The position numbers and the translations under genes are program-made. Shown here one piece after another: positions 42,024 to 50,287 of a DNA stretch of 64,000 bases. The DNA is from Sorangium cellulosum So ce56. GTDB taxonomy: Bacteria > Myxococcota_A > Polyangia > Polyangiales > Polyangiaceae. The stretch is taken from positions 10,714,501-10,778,500 of the forward strand of contig NC_010162.1 of NCBI RefSeq assembly GCF_000067165.1. The letters are read 5' to 3'. Below the pieces are notes generated by a model. The model did no database searches and was not told the origin of the DNA. It worked only from the letters and a program-made list of their open reading frames with translations. Numbering within the stretch: position 1 is the first letter of the stretch; each line of letters starts with the position of its first letter.

Positions 42024-43067
42024 ATGGCACACGTGCTGCCCATGGCGAAGCGCGTCGAGGTCGTGTCGCATCTCGTCGAGGGGGCGGGCATCCGTCCGAC
42101 GACGCGGCTTACAGAGGTGAGCAAGCCGGCGATCCTGTCGCTGCTGCTCCGCATGGGGGAAGGCTGCGAGCGGCTGCACAACCGGCTCGTGCGCGATGTC
42201 GACTGCCGGACGGTGCAGGTGGACGAGATCTGGAGCTACGTCCAGAAGAAGCAGGCGCGCGTCCTGCCGGGCGACTCGCCCGAGTTCGGGGAGGCGTACA
42301 CGTTCGTCGGCATGGCGAGCGCGTCGAAGCTCGTCATCGCCTACCGGGTCGGCAAGCGGGACGAGGCGAACACCGCTGCGTTCATCGCCGACCTGCGGGC
42401 TCGGCTGGTGACGATCCCGCAGCTCTACAGCGACGGCTGGGCGCCCTACGTAGCCGCGGTCGGTGGCGCGTTCACGCTCGCGGGCTCGGTCGACTACGCC
42501 CAGGTGGTGAAGAACTACCGCCGGAAGGGTCGCAAGGACGACGATCACCGCTACGAGCCGCCGCGCGAGCCGTTCATCACGAAGACGCCCGTGTTCGGCG
42601 TGCCCGACATGAAGGCCGCCAGCACGAGCCACGTCGAGCGGCAGAACCTCACGATCCGCATGCACATCCGCCGGTTCACCCGGCTCTGCAACGGGTTCAG
42701 CAGGCGCCTCCCGCACCACAAGGCGGCCGTCGCGCTGCACATGATGTTCTACAACTTCTGCCGCCCGCACGAGGCGCACCGCGTGACGCCCGCGATGGAG
42801 GCCGGGCTGACCGATCACGTGTGGAGCATCGAGGAGCTCGTCGGCTTGGCGCTCGCTGAGGCGCCAGGGGAGCCGCCGAAGCCGAAGGCGCTCAAGCTGC
42901 CCGCCGGGACGCCGACGACACCTGCCAAGGCCCTGCCGAACGGGCGCGGGTTCCTCCGGCTGGTCGGCAGCGCGCCGGCTGCGCCGGTGGCGCCTACGCC
43001 GCCGCCGGGACCGGAGCCCTCGCATGCGCCGAAGCCGTGGGAACAGTTGAGCCTGTTTGATCGATAG
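42024..43067 (+). CDS. IS1-family transposase
   Basis: 347 residues from ATG 42024 (a Met six codons later is also possible). The N-terminal HTH region reads MAKRVEVVSHLVEGAGIRPTTRL. The DDE-type core follows: VQVDEIWSYVQKKQ (first Asp), LYSDGWAPY (second Asp), and STSHVERQNLTIRMHIRRFTRL (catalytic Glu). It is then followed by HKAAVALHMMFYNFCRPHEAHRVTPAMEAGL. This is the single-ORF IS1-type transposase common in myxobacteria and cyanobacteria. A Pro-rich C-terminal extension of ~60 residues is unusual. Its stop lies 7 bp from the convergent sce7725 stop. It probably mobilises the element at 40834-46273. Confidence 0.93.
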   Translation: MAHVLPMAKRVEVVSHLVEGAGIRPTTRLTEVSKPAILSLLLRMGEGCERLHNRLVRDVDCRTVQVDEIWSYVQKKQARVLPGDSPEFGEAYTFVGMASASKLVIAYRVGKRDEANTAAFIADLRARLVTIPQLYSDGWAPYVAAVGGAFTLAGSVDYAQVVKNYRRKGRKDDDHRYEPPREPFITKTPVFGVPDMKAASTSHVERQNLTIRMHIRRFTRLCNGFSRRLPHHKAAVALHMMFYNFCRPHEAHRVTPAMEAGLTDHVWSIEELVGLALAEAPGEPPKPKALKLPAGTPTTPAKALPNGRGFLRLVGSAPAAPVAPTPPPGPEPSHAPKPWEQLSLFDR

Positions 43068-43073
43068 ATGCGA

Positions 43074-44012
43074 TCAGACAATCGCAGCCATCAGCTCCAA
43101 GTGATGCCGGATGGACAGGTTCTTGACGGATCCTAGGCCATGGAACTCCCCGAGCGAATGATACTGTAACAATTCCTTACAGGCCGCAGAAAAGTCTAAT
43201 TTCCCAGGGTTCGCTCGGCAGTACGCCGCAAGGGCAGTGAGAGCCTCGCCGAACTTCCCAGCAGGATCGGTGGGCGTCTGGTTGCTAGTTGAAAGAAAGT
43301 GATTGCAGTAGATCCCTTGCCCCGCAACGTCTTCGACCATGTGGATCGCTACTGCGTACGCAGGTCCTCCACTGTCACTATACCGGAATCCAATGGTTGA
43401 AAAATCGCCGAACCCGCTAAACCCAAGTCCGCCGTAGTTGAGGTGCAGATCACTGAAGAAGCTACGATTCGGATAGGCGGCGTTCTTCGGCTTTGCCTGA
43501 AATCCGTCGCGAAGAAGAACGCGGCTAGCAGCCGGGAACATCTGCTGGTACGCCGAGCTCGTTGCAACATCTTGAAATATGTGCGTAGCCGCCTTCGCGG
43601 CCAAGAGAGCGGGCACCACCTGACTCAGGTTGGCCGGGACTCCCCAGTGGACATACACAGTCTGCCCAGCGAACTGCGACTGGAATGTGGCGATGTCTTG
43701 CGGCTGCGTTATCGTTGTCACCGAATAGACTGGCACGACCGTTGCGCCTGCCGATTGCATATCGCGCATGAGCTTGATCGTCTTCGTCTGACTTCCGATT
43801 AAATTGCCAACGATAGGGTTGATGACCAGCCCAATCGACAGGCCCGCCTTCCCGAACGAAGACGCTTGCCTGCGCAGCGTAGTACTTGGATCTCGAACCG
43901 GCTCAAAAATCGGTAATATCTTCCCGTTGGCCGCTATAACAGAAGCAGAGTGTGCCACCGCAGTAACGTCAAACGTCTTGGCGCGAAGGTACGGATAATA
44001 CTTTAATGTCAT
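43074..44012 (-). CDS. sce7725-family protein
   Basis: A 312-residue protein. The start ATG (complement of 44010-44012) overlaps the TGA of sce7726 (ATGA); the frame is open further upstream, but the family begins with the characteristic YYPYLRAKTFD. Other features are AANGKILPIFEPVRD, SIGLVINPIVGN, a run of hydrophobic strands, a HIFQD and LRDGF region, and FGDFSTIGFRYSDSGGPAYAVAIHMV, then a C-terminal helix. The family was named in Sorangium and travels with sce7726; its biochemical role is not established to my knowledge. Codon use is clearly less G+C-biased than in the flanking chromosomal genes, which indicates transfer. Confidence 0.88.
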   Translation of the reverse strand: MTLKYYPYLRAKTFDVTAVAHSASVIAANGKILPIFEPVRDPSTTLRRQASSFGKAGLSIGLVINPIVGNLIGSQTKTIKLMRDMQSAGATVVPVYSVTTITQPQDIATFQSQFAGQTVYVHWGVPANLSQVVPALLAAKAATHIFQDVATSSAYQQMFPAASRVLLRDGFQAKPKNAAYPNRSFFSDLHLNYGGLGFSGFGDFSTIGFRYSDSGGPAYAVAIHMVEDVAGQGIYCNHFLSTSNQTPTDPAGKFGEALTALAAYCRANPGKLDFSAACKELLQYHSLGEFHGLGSVKNLSIRHHLELMAAIV

Positions 44013-44914
44013 GTGTCCATGATCTCCCCAATGCAAGTGCCAGACAATCGATCGGTTATAGCCGACCATTCAGAGACGCTTACGCCGCTTTCCAAATACG
44101 CCGGAACCAACTCTTCTGGAACTGATCGAAAATCATCGCGCATGAAAGCGCGACGCTTCTTCAGCAGTCTCACCATCTCGCGATGCACACTGCGCGCCTG
44201 ATGCTGTGAGAGAAGCTGCCTACATTCGGCCACAAGGCGTACGCTGGGAACCTGTGGGACCGACCCGCAAAGAGCGCGGGTCATCTCCACAAGCTCCGAC
44301 CGACGTAGCGCATCGACAACAGTCAAGATATCGATGTTGTCTGCATTGGATGACGCTTCACGGACGACTTGCAAAGTGAACGACTTTGAGAGTACGATCA
44401 CTCCCACGTGGCTAGGTAGCACTGATTGTAACGGCTGTGCTTGGCCATCGTGGGTAACAACGTAAGTTCGATCGAACATTCGAGAATAATCGGCTAATTG
44501 CGAGGAGAGCCGGTCGAGATTGTCTAGCTCTGTCTTTATTTCGTAGACAGTCGATGTGCCGTTCAGCATCGCCAGATCCGCCTTCGAACGCCACACGCGC
44601 AGCTCTGAAAGCAGAGTGGTCGTCGCTGGAGAGTGCCGGCCTAGAAATATCTTGTTCGCGATCGCGGCTCGATATACGTAGTCGGAACGATAGCGGCGAC
44701 GCATCAGATCGAAGATGGCCTGCACCGCAGTGAGAAGCGTTGTGCTGCGCCCAAACAGCTCATCCGCGCGAGCTTCACGGAAGGCCGCGGACAGATACGT
44801 CGACTGTCCCGTATGGTGAATGTTCCGGATCACCGGCCCAGAAAGGCAGCGGGCAAGCAGAGGCAGGTTCCTCGAAGCTACTGCTGCGAATGAGCATTCG
44901 CATTCGTGGGTCAT
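44009..44914 (-). CDS. sce7726-family protein, PD-(D/E)XK nuclease-like
   Basis: 301 residues from ATG 44914 (MTHECECSFAAVASRNLPLL). A nuclease-like core is visible at about residues 110-150: ELRVWRSKADLAMLNG followed by VYEIKTELDNLDRL and QLADYSRMFD. This is the Asp ... Glu-x-Lys ... Gln-xx-x-Tyr pattern of PD-(D/E)XK enzymes. The C-terminal half is helical and unassigned. First gene of the pair; it overlaps sce7725 by 4 bp. G+C content is visibly low for this genome. Pairing with sce7725 on mobile DNA suggests a two-component defence or DNA-processing module (inference). Confidence 0.85.
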   Translation of the reverse strand: MTHECECSFAAVASRNLPLLARCLSGPVIRNIHHTGQSTYLSAAFREARADELFGRSTTLLTAVQAIFDLMRRRYRSDYVYRAAIANKIFLGRHSPATTTLLSELRVWRSKADLAMLNGTSTVYEIKTELDNLDRLSSQLADYSRMFDRTYVVTHDGQAQPLQSVLPSHVGVIVLSKSFTLQVVREASSNADNIDILTVVDALRRSELVEMTRALCGSVPQVPSVRLVAECRQLLSQHQARSVHREMVRLLKKRRAFMRDDFRSVPEELVPAYLESGVSVSEWSAITDRLSGTCIGEIMDT

Positions 44915-45224
44915 GGAGCCAGAGCCCGTCCGGGGCAGGACTGCGCCGCCCCCGCTAACCGCGGGGTCTAGTTGGGGTGGTACCCGGACGCAAGAGGGGC
45001 AGCGCGGCACGTGGGGCATTTTGCCGTGGAAGGGAAGATGTTGCAAAGAGGAAACGATGGCGTACTCAGGTCGGATCGCCGCGCAAGCTCTTGCGGTTCG
45101 GGCGTTGGAGCGCTCTCGGAGCCGCCGAGCTCTGCCTCGTCGGGGGAAAGTAGCGCCTGCAGATGGGTGAGGGGTGCATGCGCGCTCGCGTCACACGTCG
45201 CGCCGCTCGACGCCTTGCGCGCCC
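44915..45224. other. Leader region of the sce7726/sce7725 operon, no gene seen
   Basis: About 310 bases between the sigma-like gene stop and the sce7726 start. Open frames here have no family resemblance. The pair may be read from its own promoter or through from the HTH/sigma-like genes on the same strand. Confidence 0.4.
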
Positions 45225-45785
45225 TCAGCGCCGCCACCGCTTGAGGCGCAGCGCCAGCGCCTCGCGGGCGATCCGAAGCCTGGACGCCGCCGTGCTCGGG
45301 TTCATGCGGCGCCGCTTCGCGTACTCGACGAGCGACTCTGGAGAGTCGACGGAGAGCAGCGCCTCGCGTTGCCAGTCCGGCAGGCTGGCCACGGCGTCGA
45401 GCACTTCGCGAGCGGCGACCTGCGCCTCCAGATCGGGCCCCACGAGATCGCGGAGCAGACCAAGGGGCTGCTCGGTCAGGACGACGCGCCGCGTGTACGC
45501 GCTGTTGATGTGATGCGCAGCCGTACGCCATGCGACCCCATGCATGAACTTGCGGATCGCGACGCGGGGCGTGTCCCGCGGGTCCGGTCTGAACATGCCG
45601 CGCCTGATGGCGTTCCACACCGCGACGACGGCGGTCTGCTCGACGTCCTCGCGATCGCGCAGAGGGATGCCTGCGATCGTGGCGCGCACGATGTCGCGCT
45701 CGGCCATGATCGCCTCGATGCTCGGCTTCTTCTTGGGGAAGCGTGCGGCAGGCGGGTGCTTGACCCCCTTCCGCCGGGGCTTCAC
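45225..45785 (-). CDS. Sigma-70-like (ECF-type) helix-turn-helix protein
   Basis: 186 residues from a GTG start that overlaps the TGA of the upstream HTH gene (GTGA). A region-2-like helix set (LRDREDVEQTAVVAVWNAIRRG, FRPDPRDTPRVAIRKFMHGVAWR) resembles sigma region 2. The C-terminal part (VASLPDWQREALLSVDSPESLVEYAKRRRMNPSTAASRLRIAREAL) matches a region-4 HTH. It may direct transcription of element genes. Located inside the transposon on the same strand as sce7726/7725. Confidence 0.7.
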   Translation of the reverse strand: MKPRRKGVKHPPAARFPKKKPSIEAIMAERDIVRATIAGIPLRDREDVEQTAVVAVWNAIRRGMFRPDPRDTPRVAIRKFMHGVAWRTAAHHINSAYTRRVVLTEQPLGLLRDLVGPDLEAQVAAREVLDAVASLPDWQREALLSVDSPESLVEYAKRRRMNPSTAASRLRIAREALALRLKRWRR

Positions 45786-46117
45786 CCGCTCCTCCCGCAC
45801 GTGGGGCAGCGCTGGACGGAGGCGAGCTCTCCGAGCAGCTGGTCGACCGAGACGCCGGCCGCCTTGGCGGCACGCAGCGCGGTCGCTGGCGAGCCGTTGG
45901 CCCGTCCGTTCGCGATGCTCTCGACCGCGATGACGGACATGTCCATCACGTCGGCCAAGCAGGACCACGAGCCGTACGCGGCGCGGAGGTGGCGCAGGGC
46001 TGCCCGGAGGCGCTTGCGCTGGGTTGGCGTGAGGGAGAGGCAGGCGGAAACACGGCGTCGGCGCTTGGGCGCACCTTCGCCTTGCCCTCCGTCGGGAGGG
46101 ATCAGGTACAACTGCAT
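45782..46117 (-). CDS. Small HTH (XRE-like) DNA-binding protein
   Basis: 111 residues from ATG 46117 (GAGG eight bases upstream; a Met 17 codons further up is possible). A helix-turn-helix lies around residues 42-85 (LRHLRAAYGSWSCLADVMDMSVIAVESIANGRANGSPATALRAAKAAGVSVDQLL). The protein ends with a short zinc knuckle-like CPTCG. Coupled by GTGA to the sigma-like gene. Together they look like the control pair of the element. Confidence 0.7.
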   Translation of the reverse strand: MQLYLIPPDGGQGEGAPKRRRRVSACLSLTPTQRKRLRAALRHLRAAYGSWSCLADVMDMSVIAVESIANGRANGSPATALRAAKAAGVSVDQLLGELASVQRCPTCGRSG

Positions 46118-46273
46118 CGTCGGACCTCGCTGTAACGGGGTTCGGCCACGCAGCCCGGGCGACGGCAATCGCCGCGGGCTGCACTTCTTCCGGCCGAACC
46201 TACGCGGCGAGATCCCTAGTCGCCACGGTCATCGGGCAAAGTTGACCACTCGGGGGCAAAACTGACCATTACC

Positions 46274-46440
46274 GGGCGGCGAGGCGGCCGGCCATGTCGG
46301 ACATGGGCCCGCGCCTGGGCAGCGAGGCGGCCGGCCATGTCGGACATGGGACCGCGCCTGGGCGGCCAGGCAATCCGGCATGTCGGACATAGGCCCGCGC
46401 CTGGGCGGCTAGGCGGCCGGGCCATGTCGAACATGCAACC
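46274..46440 (+). repeat. Right part of the interrupted repeat array (43-bp units)
   Basis: After the 8-bp duplication (46274-46281), three full 43-bp units follow (46285-46327, 46328-46370, 46371-46413) plus a partial one to 46440. Each has a GTCGGACAT core and CGCGCCTGGGCGGC. Each core holds CATGTCGGACATG, itself a short palindrome. These units have the same orientation as those at 40725-40833, so the array was continuous before insertion. Confidence 0.85.
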
Positions 46441-46519
46441 CTGATTCATTCACTCTCCCGGGAAAGCGACGGCAGTTCAACAATCGCTCGATGCCGTCGG
46501 CGGCGCTCTCTCTTGTGGG

Positions 46520-46557
46520 GCCAGCCGCCGCACGCTCGGGCACGTGCGGCGGCTGGC
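46520..46557 (-). terminator. Strong hairpin downstream of the aldo/keto reductase
   Basis: Perfect 15-bp arms at 46520-46534 and 46543-46557 with an 8-base loop, about 100 bases past the reductase stop. No U-tract. It may also insulate the gene from the repeat array and transposon. Confidence 0.65.
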
Positions 46558-46654
46558 GCGCGCGGGGCGTCGGCGGAGGAGCAGGGCGCCTGCTCGGCGA
46601 CGTCCGTGGCGAGGCTTGCCCCCCTTGCGTTGGGAGCCACCGCCGGGCTCCCGC

Positions 46655-47755
46655 TCAGAGGTTCGCGGTCGTCAGCCAGTGGGGGTTCTTCGTCGTGCCG
46701 TCGAAGCGCTCCGTGGTCTTGAACTGCTCGTGTTCCCCTCTGGCCCCGAGCTCGGCGGTCCGCGCCAGGATCGCCGAGACGCGCTCGCTGCCGAGCGGCT
46801 GGAACGTGTAAGCCGCCTTGAGCGCCTGCTTGAGGACACCCAGGCTGTCGCAGCCGGTGATGACCACCGACGTCGGCAAGCTCATGGGATAGTGCAGGCA
46901 GGTGATCGGCGAGACAACGCCCGCCTTCGCGATCTCCCCGCCGGCGAACGGCTTCATCCCCAGCACCCCGATGCCCTGCTGCGTCAGCACCGGGAGCACC
47001 GCCTTCTCGAAGCTCCGGTAATGGGGATCCAGGACGTTGAGAGGCATCTGCACGGTGTCGAGCGGGACGCCCTGCCGCTCGGCCATCTTCAGCATGGCGA
47101 GGTGGATGTCCGGGTCCTTGTGCCCCGTGAAGCCGATGAACCGGATCTTGCCGGCCTTCTTCGCGGCCACGAGCGCCTCCATCGCGCCGCCGGGCCCGTA
47201 GATCTGCTCGGGATCGCCCATCCGGATGATCTCGTGCATCTGCACGAGATCGATGACGTCGGTGCGCAGCCGCCGGAGCGACTGCTCGAGCTGCGCCTCG
47301 GCCGTCGCCCGGGTGCGGCCGTCGAGCTTGGTCATCAGGAAGACCTTGCCGCGGTATCCGTCCTGGAGCGCCTTGCCCATGCGCTCCTCGCTCCTGCCGT
47401 CGTGGTAATCCCAGCAGTTGTCGAGAAAGGTGACCCCGTGATCGATCGCGAAACGAACGAGCCGGATGCTCTCCTGCTCGCCCTTGGGAACCGCCATGTG
47501 GTAGCCGCCGAGGCCGAGGAGGCTGACCTTCACGCCGGTCCGCCCGAGAGTCCTCGTCGGCATCACGCCGCCCGCCGGTAGCGCGACGTCCTCTTCCTCT
47601 GGCGCCCCGGAGGAAGGCCCCTCGGGAGGCTCCGGAGCGCCCGCGCCCGGGGATGTAGCGTTTTGCCGCAGCTGCGCGCTCCCCGCACACGCGCCGAGCG
47701 CGAGGCTGGCGCCCGCGGCGTGGAGGAAGGTCCGCCGAGAAGGTCGCTTCGTCAT
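46655..47755 (-). CDS. Tat-exported aldo/keto reductase
   Basis: 366 residues from ATG 47755 (AAGGAG upstream). The N-terminus is a twin-arginine signal (SRRTFLHAAGASLALGAC), possibly lipidated at that Cys. The AKR barrel begins at ~75 (PTRTLGRTGVKVSLLGLGGYHM). The catalytic tetrad is seen as Asp in TFLDNCWDY, Tyr in DYHDG, Lys in LMTKLDG and His in VQMHEI. The NADP-binding end reads VVITGCDSLGVLKQAL. Folded export with a bound cofactor is consistent with Tat. Substrate unknown. Confidence 0.93.
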   Translation of the reverse strand: MTKRPSRRTFLHAAGASLALGACAGSAQLRQNATSPGAGAPEPPEGPSSGAPEEEDVALPAGGVMPTRTLGRTGVKVSLLGLGGYHMAVPKGEQESIRLVRFAIDHGVTFLDNCWDYHDGRSEERMGKALQDGYRGKVFLMTKLDGRTRATAEAQLEQSLRRLRTDVIDLVQMHEIIRMGDPEQIYGPGGAMEALVAAKKAGKIRFIGFTGHKDPDIHLAMLKMAERQGVPLDTVQMPLNVLDPHYRSFEKAVLPVLTQQGIGVLGMKPFAGGEIAKAGVVSPITCLHYPMSLPTSVVITGCDSLGVLKQALKAAYTFQPLGSERVSAILARTAELGARGEHEQFKTTERFDGTTKNPHWLTTANL

Positions 47756-47870
47756 GACAGGGCAACGCTCCTTTTCAGGGCGAAGCCCGACTGCAGGGGA
47801 CATGCCATGCGAACACAGGCACGAGCCCACGTTCACGACCAACGGAGTGACCGCTTGGGGGTGAAGGAGC

Positions 47871-50207
47871 TCATGGCCGTCCGAGACGCGACTGGGCGTG
47901 AGCAGCCTGGGGGGAGGACCGCATGGCGGCCAGCGCGGCCTGGTAGACGGTCTGGAAGCGAGCCTGCTCGGGCGCGAGCGCGGCGGCGCGTTTCAGCGGC
48001 TCGAGCGCCTGCTCCTGGTGGCCTTGCCGGACCAGGGCGAGGCCCAGCGAGTGGAGCAGCTCGGCCTGCTCGGGAAGGCGGGTGATTCCGCGCCGGAGCA
48101 GCGCGACGCCGTCCGCGTCGCGGCCGAGCCCGCGATAGAGGTCGGCGAGGTTCACGTAGGTGGGGACGTAGCCGGGCTCGATGCGAAGCGCGGCGAGGTA
48201 GGCGTGCTCGGCGTCGCGCGGCTTGCCCGTGCGGGTGAAGATCACACCCAGGTTGTTCTGGGCCTCGGCCCGATCGGCGTGGAGGGTCTGCGTGGCGATG
48301 TACTCGCGCAACGCGCCGTCCAGCTCCTGCGCGGCGCGCTCGGGCAAGGCGCCGAGGTCGACGCCCGCGAGCACGCGCGCGGCTTCGACGCGCACGCCAC
48401 GTACGGGATCGGCGAGGAGCGGCGCGGCGACGGCCGCGGCGTGGCGTGGGTCGTAGCCCTCCAGCGCGCTGAGCGCAGCGCGCCGGAGCAACGGGTCGGG
48501 ATCGGCGAGCGCCGCGCGTAGAACGGCGAGCGACGCGGCCGTCGGGGCGGCGCGCAGCGAAGCGAGCGCGGTGGCGCGCGCGATGGCGGGGAGGGCGCCG
48601 TCGGCCGCGAGCCGCTGGAGCTCAGCGGCGACGGCCGGGTCGCCGGGCGCGGTGCGCGCGAGAACGAAGATCTCGGTATAGGTCTGGTAGCCCTGCGCGG
48701 GGCGGCCGAGCCAGGCGCGCACGGCGTCGGCGGGCCAGCTCGCCGGCTTCTGCGCGTGGCAGTCGGTGCATGGGTTCGGGATCCCGAGGCGGACCGAGAG
48801 ATCCGGCCGAGGCACCCGGAAGCCATGATCGTGACGGACGTCGACACCCATGTACGTGCGCGCCGGCATGTGGCAATCGACGCAGCGCGGAGCGGCGGGC
48901 GTGACGCCGGCGTTCGCGGCGGCGGCGCCGTCCGCGGCGGCGGCGCCGTCCGCGGCAGCGGCGTTCGCGGCGTGGTGGTGATGCGCGGGGACATCGAAGC
49001 GCGCCGGATCGTGGCAGGACGCGCACACGCCGCTGCCCTCGGCGCGCAGACGGCCGGAGTGCGGCTCGTGGCAGTCGCTGCACGTCACGCCGGCATTCGC
49101 CATCTTGCTCTGCTGGAAGGAGCCGTAAGTGAAGACCTCGTCGCTCATCACGCCGTCGGGCGTGTAGAAGGGCGCGGTCAGCAGCTCGAGCGCCACGCTG
49201 TCGAGCAGCGGAGCGCCGTGCCGGAACGGCTGCGAGAGCGTCTCGCGGCGGCTGTGGCAGAACGCGCACGTGGCGCTCTCGGTGCCGCTCGAGGCGCTCT
49301 TGGCGCGCTGCGCGGTGCCGCTGGGCAGCCGCGTCCACGTGGCGTCCTTGCGCTCGTCGAAGCGCACGTCGAGGCCCTTCGAGGGGTCCGGCGTCCTCGC
49401 CTTGGTCCAGTCGAGGTGGCGCGCGCCGCCGCCGTGGCAGCCTTCGCAACCGACGCTGATCTCGGACCAGGTGGTGGTGAAGTGATCCGCGGCCGCGTCA
49501 TACCCTTTCGTGACATGTGTCGAGTGGCACTCGGCGCACATGTGGTTCCAGTTCTGGCTGGCAGCGGTCCAGTGCAGCACGTCGCCGGCGCGCACGTCGT
49601 CGCGCTCGTGCAGGTGGTACCAGCGCTGCCCGCCACGTGGTCGAGGGCGCGCGTCCCACGCAAACGGCAGCGCTTGCAAGCGCCCGCCCGGGCCGGCGAC
49701 GAGGTACTGCTGCAGCGGCTCGACGCCGAAGGTGTACAGCACCTCGTAGCGGTGCAGCTGGCCATCGGGGCCGTCCGTGGTGACCCAGTATTTCCCGCCC
49801 TGGCGATCGAAGCGGTGGACCTGCCCGGCGTAACGCAGGCGCGCCCCGTCGAAGTTCCCGAGCACGGTGGCGGCGGTCGCGTGCTGCATGGCCCGCGCGT
49901 GCTGCGAGCCCTGCCACGCGGCGTGCTCCTCGGCGTGGCACGGCGCGCAGCGGTCGCTGCCGACGAAGCCGGCCGCCGCGCGCTCCGGCGAGCGCTCCGC
50001 CGGGCCGACCAGCTTTGTGGCAGCCGGCGAGGCCTCCGCGGCGCCGCCTCGCGCCGCCCCGGGTTTCGCCCCCGAAGCGCTCGCGGTGGAGGCGTCGGCT
50101 GGCGCGCGCGAGGACGCGCTCGTGGGCGCGCGCCAGACCACGAGCCCGAGGAGCGCCAGGGTCAGGACAGCGATGGGCCACGAGCGAACGAGTCGGGAAT
50201 CGGCCAT
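47871..50207 (-). CDS. Octaheme c-type cytochrome with HEAT and TPR repeats
   Basis: A 778-residue exported protein (signal anchor ~8-25 from ATG 50207). Eight CxxCH haem sites occur in order: CAPCH, CAECH, CEGCH, CAFCH, CSDCH, CASCH, CVDCH, CTDCH. A His-rich/Ala-rich loop (PAHHHHAANAAA, with repeats of AAAADGA) lies between sites six and seven. The haem half resembles cytochrome c554/hydroxylamine-oxidoreductase-like Cytochrome_C554 proteins. HEAT-like repeats (~515-610) and TPRs (~650-760) follow. The reaction is not determined; multihaem electron transfer at the envelope is likely. Upstream lies a lipoprotein sulfatase on the same strand. Confidence 0.92.
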   Translation of the reverse strand: MADSRLVRSWPIAVLTLALLGLVVWRAPTSASSRAPADASTASASGAKPGAARGGAAEASPAATKLVGPAERSPERAAAGFVGSDRCAPCHAEEHAAWQGSQHARAMQHATAATVLGNFDGARLRYAGQVHRFDRQGGKYWVTTDGPDGQLHRYEVLYTFGVEPLQQYLVAGPGGRLQALPFAWDARPRPRGGQRWYHLHERDDVRAGDVLHWTAASQNWNHMCAECHSTHVTKGYDAAADHFTTTWSEISVGCEGCHGGGARHLDWTKARTPDPSKGLDVRFDERKDATWTRLPSGTAQRAKSASSGTESATCAFCHSRRETLSQPFRHGAPLLDSVALELLTAPFYTPDGVMSDEVFTYGSFQQSKMANAGVTCSDCHEPHSGRLRAEGSGVCASCHDPARFDVPAHHHHAANAAAADGAAAADGAAAANAGVTPAAPRCVDCHMPARTYMGVDVRHDHGFRVPRPDLSVRLGIPNPCTDCHAQKPASWPADAVRAWLGRPAQGYQTYTEIFVLARTAPGDPAVAAELQRLAADGALPAIARATALASLRAAPTAASLAVLRAALADPDPLLRRAALSALEGYDPRHAAAVAAPLLADPVRGVRVEAARVLAGVDLGALPERAAQELDGALREYIATQTLHADRAEAQNNLGVIFTRTGKPRDAEHAYLAALRIEPGYVPTYVNLADLYRGLGRDADGVALLRRGITRLPEQAELLHSLGLALVRQGHQEQALEPLKRAAALAPEQARFQTVYQAALAAMRSSPQAAHAQSRLGRP

Positions 50208-50287
50208 GTGCAGAGCGGAGGCGAGCGCCGCCGCGAGACGCGGGTCGCGCAGAGACGCCCGGATCTCGCGTGCGGCAGGGTGCGCGT

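Larger units (their letters stand above)
40834..46273. mobile_element. 5.4-kb IS1-like transposon carrying sce7726/sce7725 and regulatory genes
   Basis: The ends are inverted: 40834-40850 reads GGTAATGGTCAATTTTG, and the complement of 46257-46273 reads GGTAATGGTCAGTTTTG (16 of 17 identical). The segment is flanked by an exact direct repeat GGGCGGCG (40826-40833 and 46274-46281). Deleting the segment with one copy of the 8 bp restores an intact unit of the surrounding repeat array. IS1-family ends begin GGTnATG and give roughly 8-11-bp duplications, and an IS1-family transposase lies inside. It carries a small membrane protein, the sce7726/7725 pair and an HTH/sigma-like pair. Single-transposase mobility of the whole 5.4 kb is inference. 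Confidence 0.75.

Noticed and set aside
46285..46440. 43-bp regular repeats considered as a CRISPR array
   Set aside because: The repeats are directly contiguous with no unique spacers, and no cas genes are present; they are tandem repeats.
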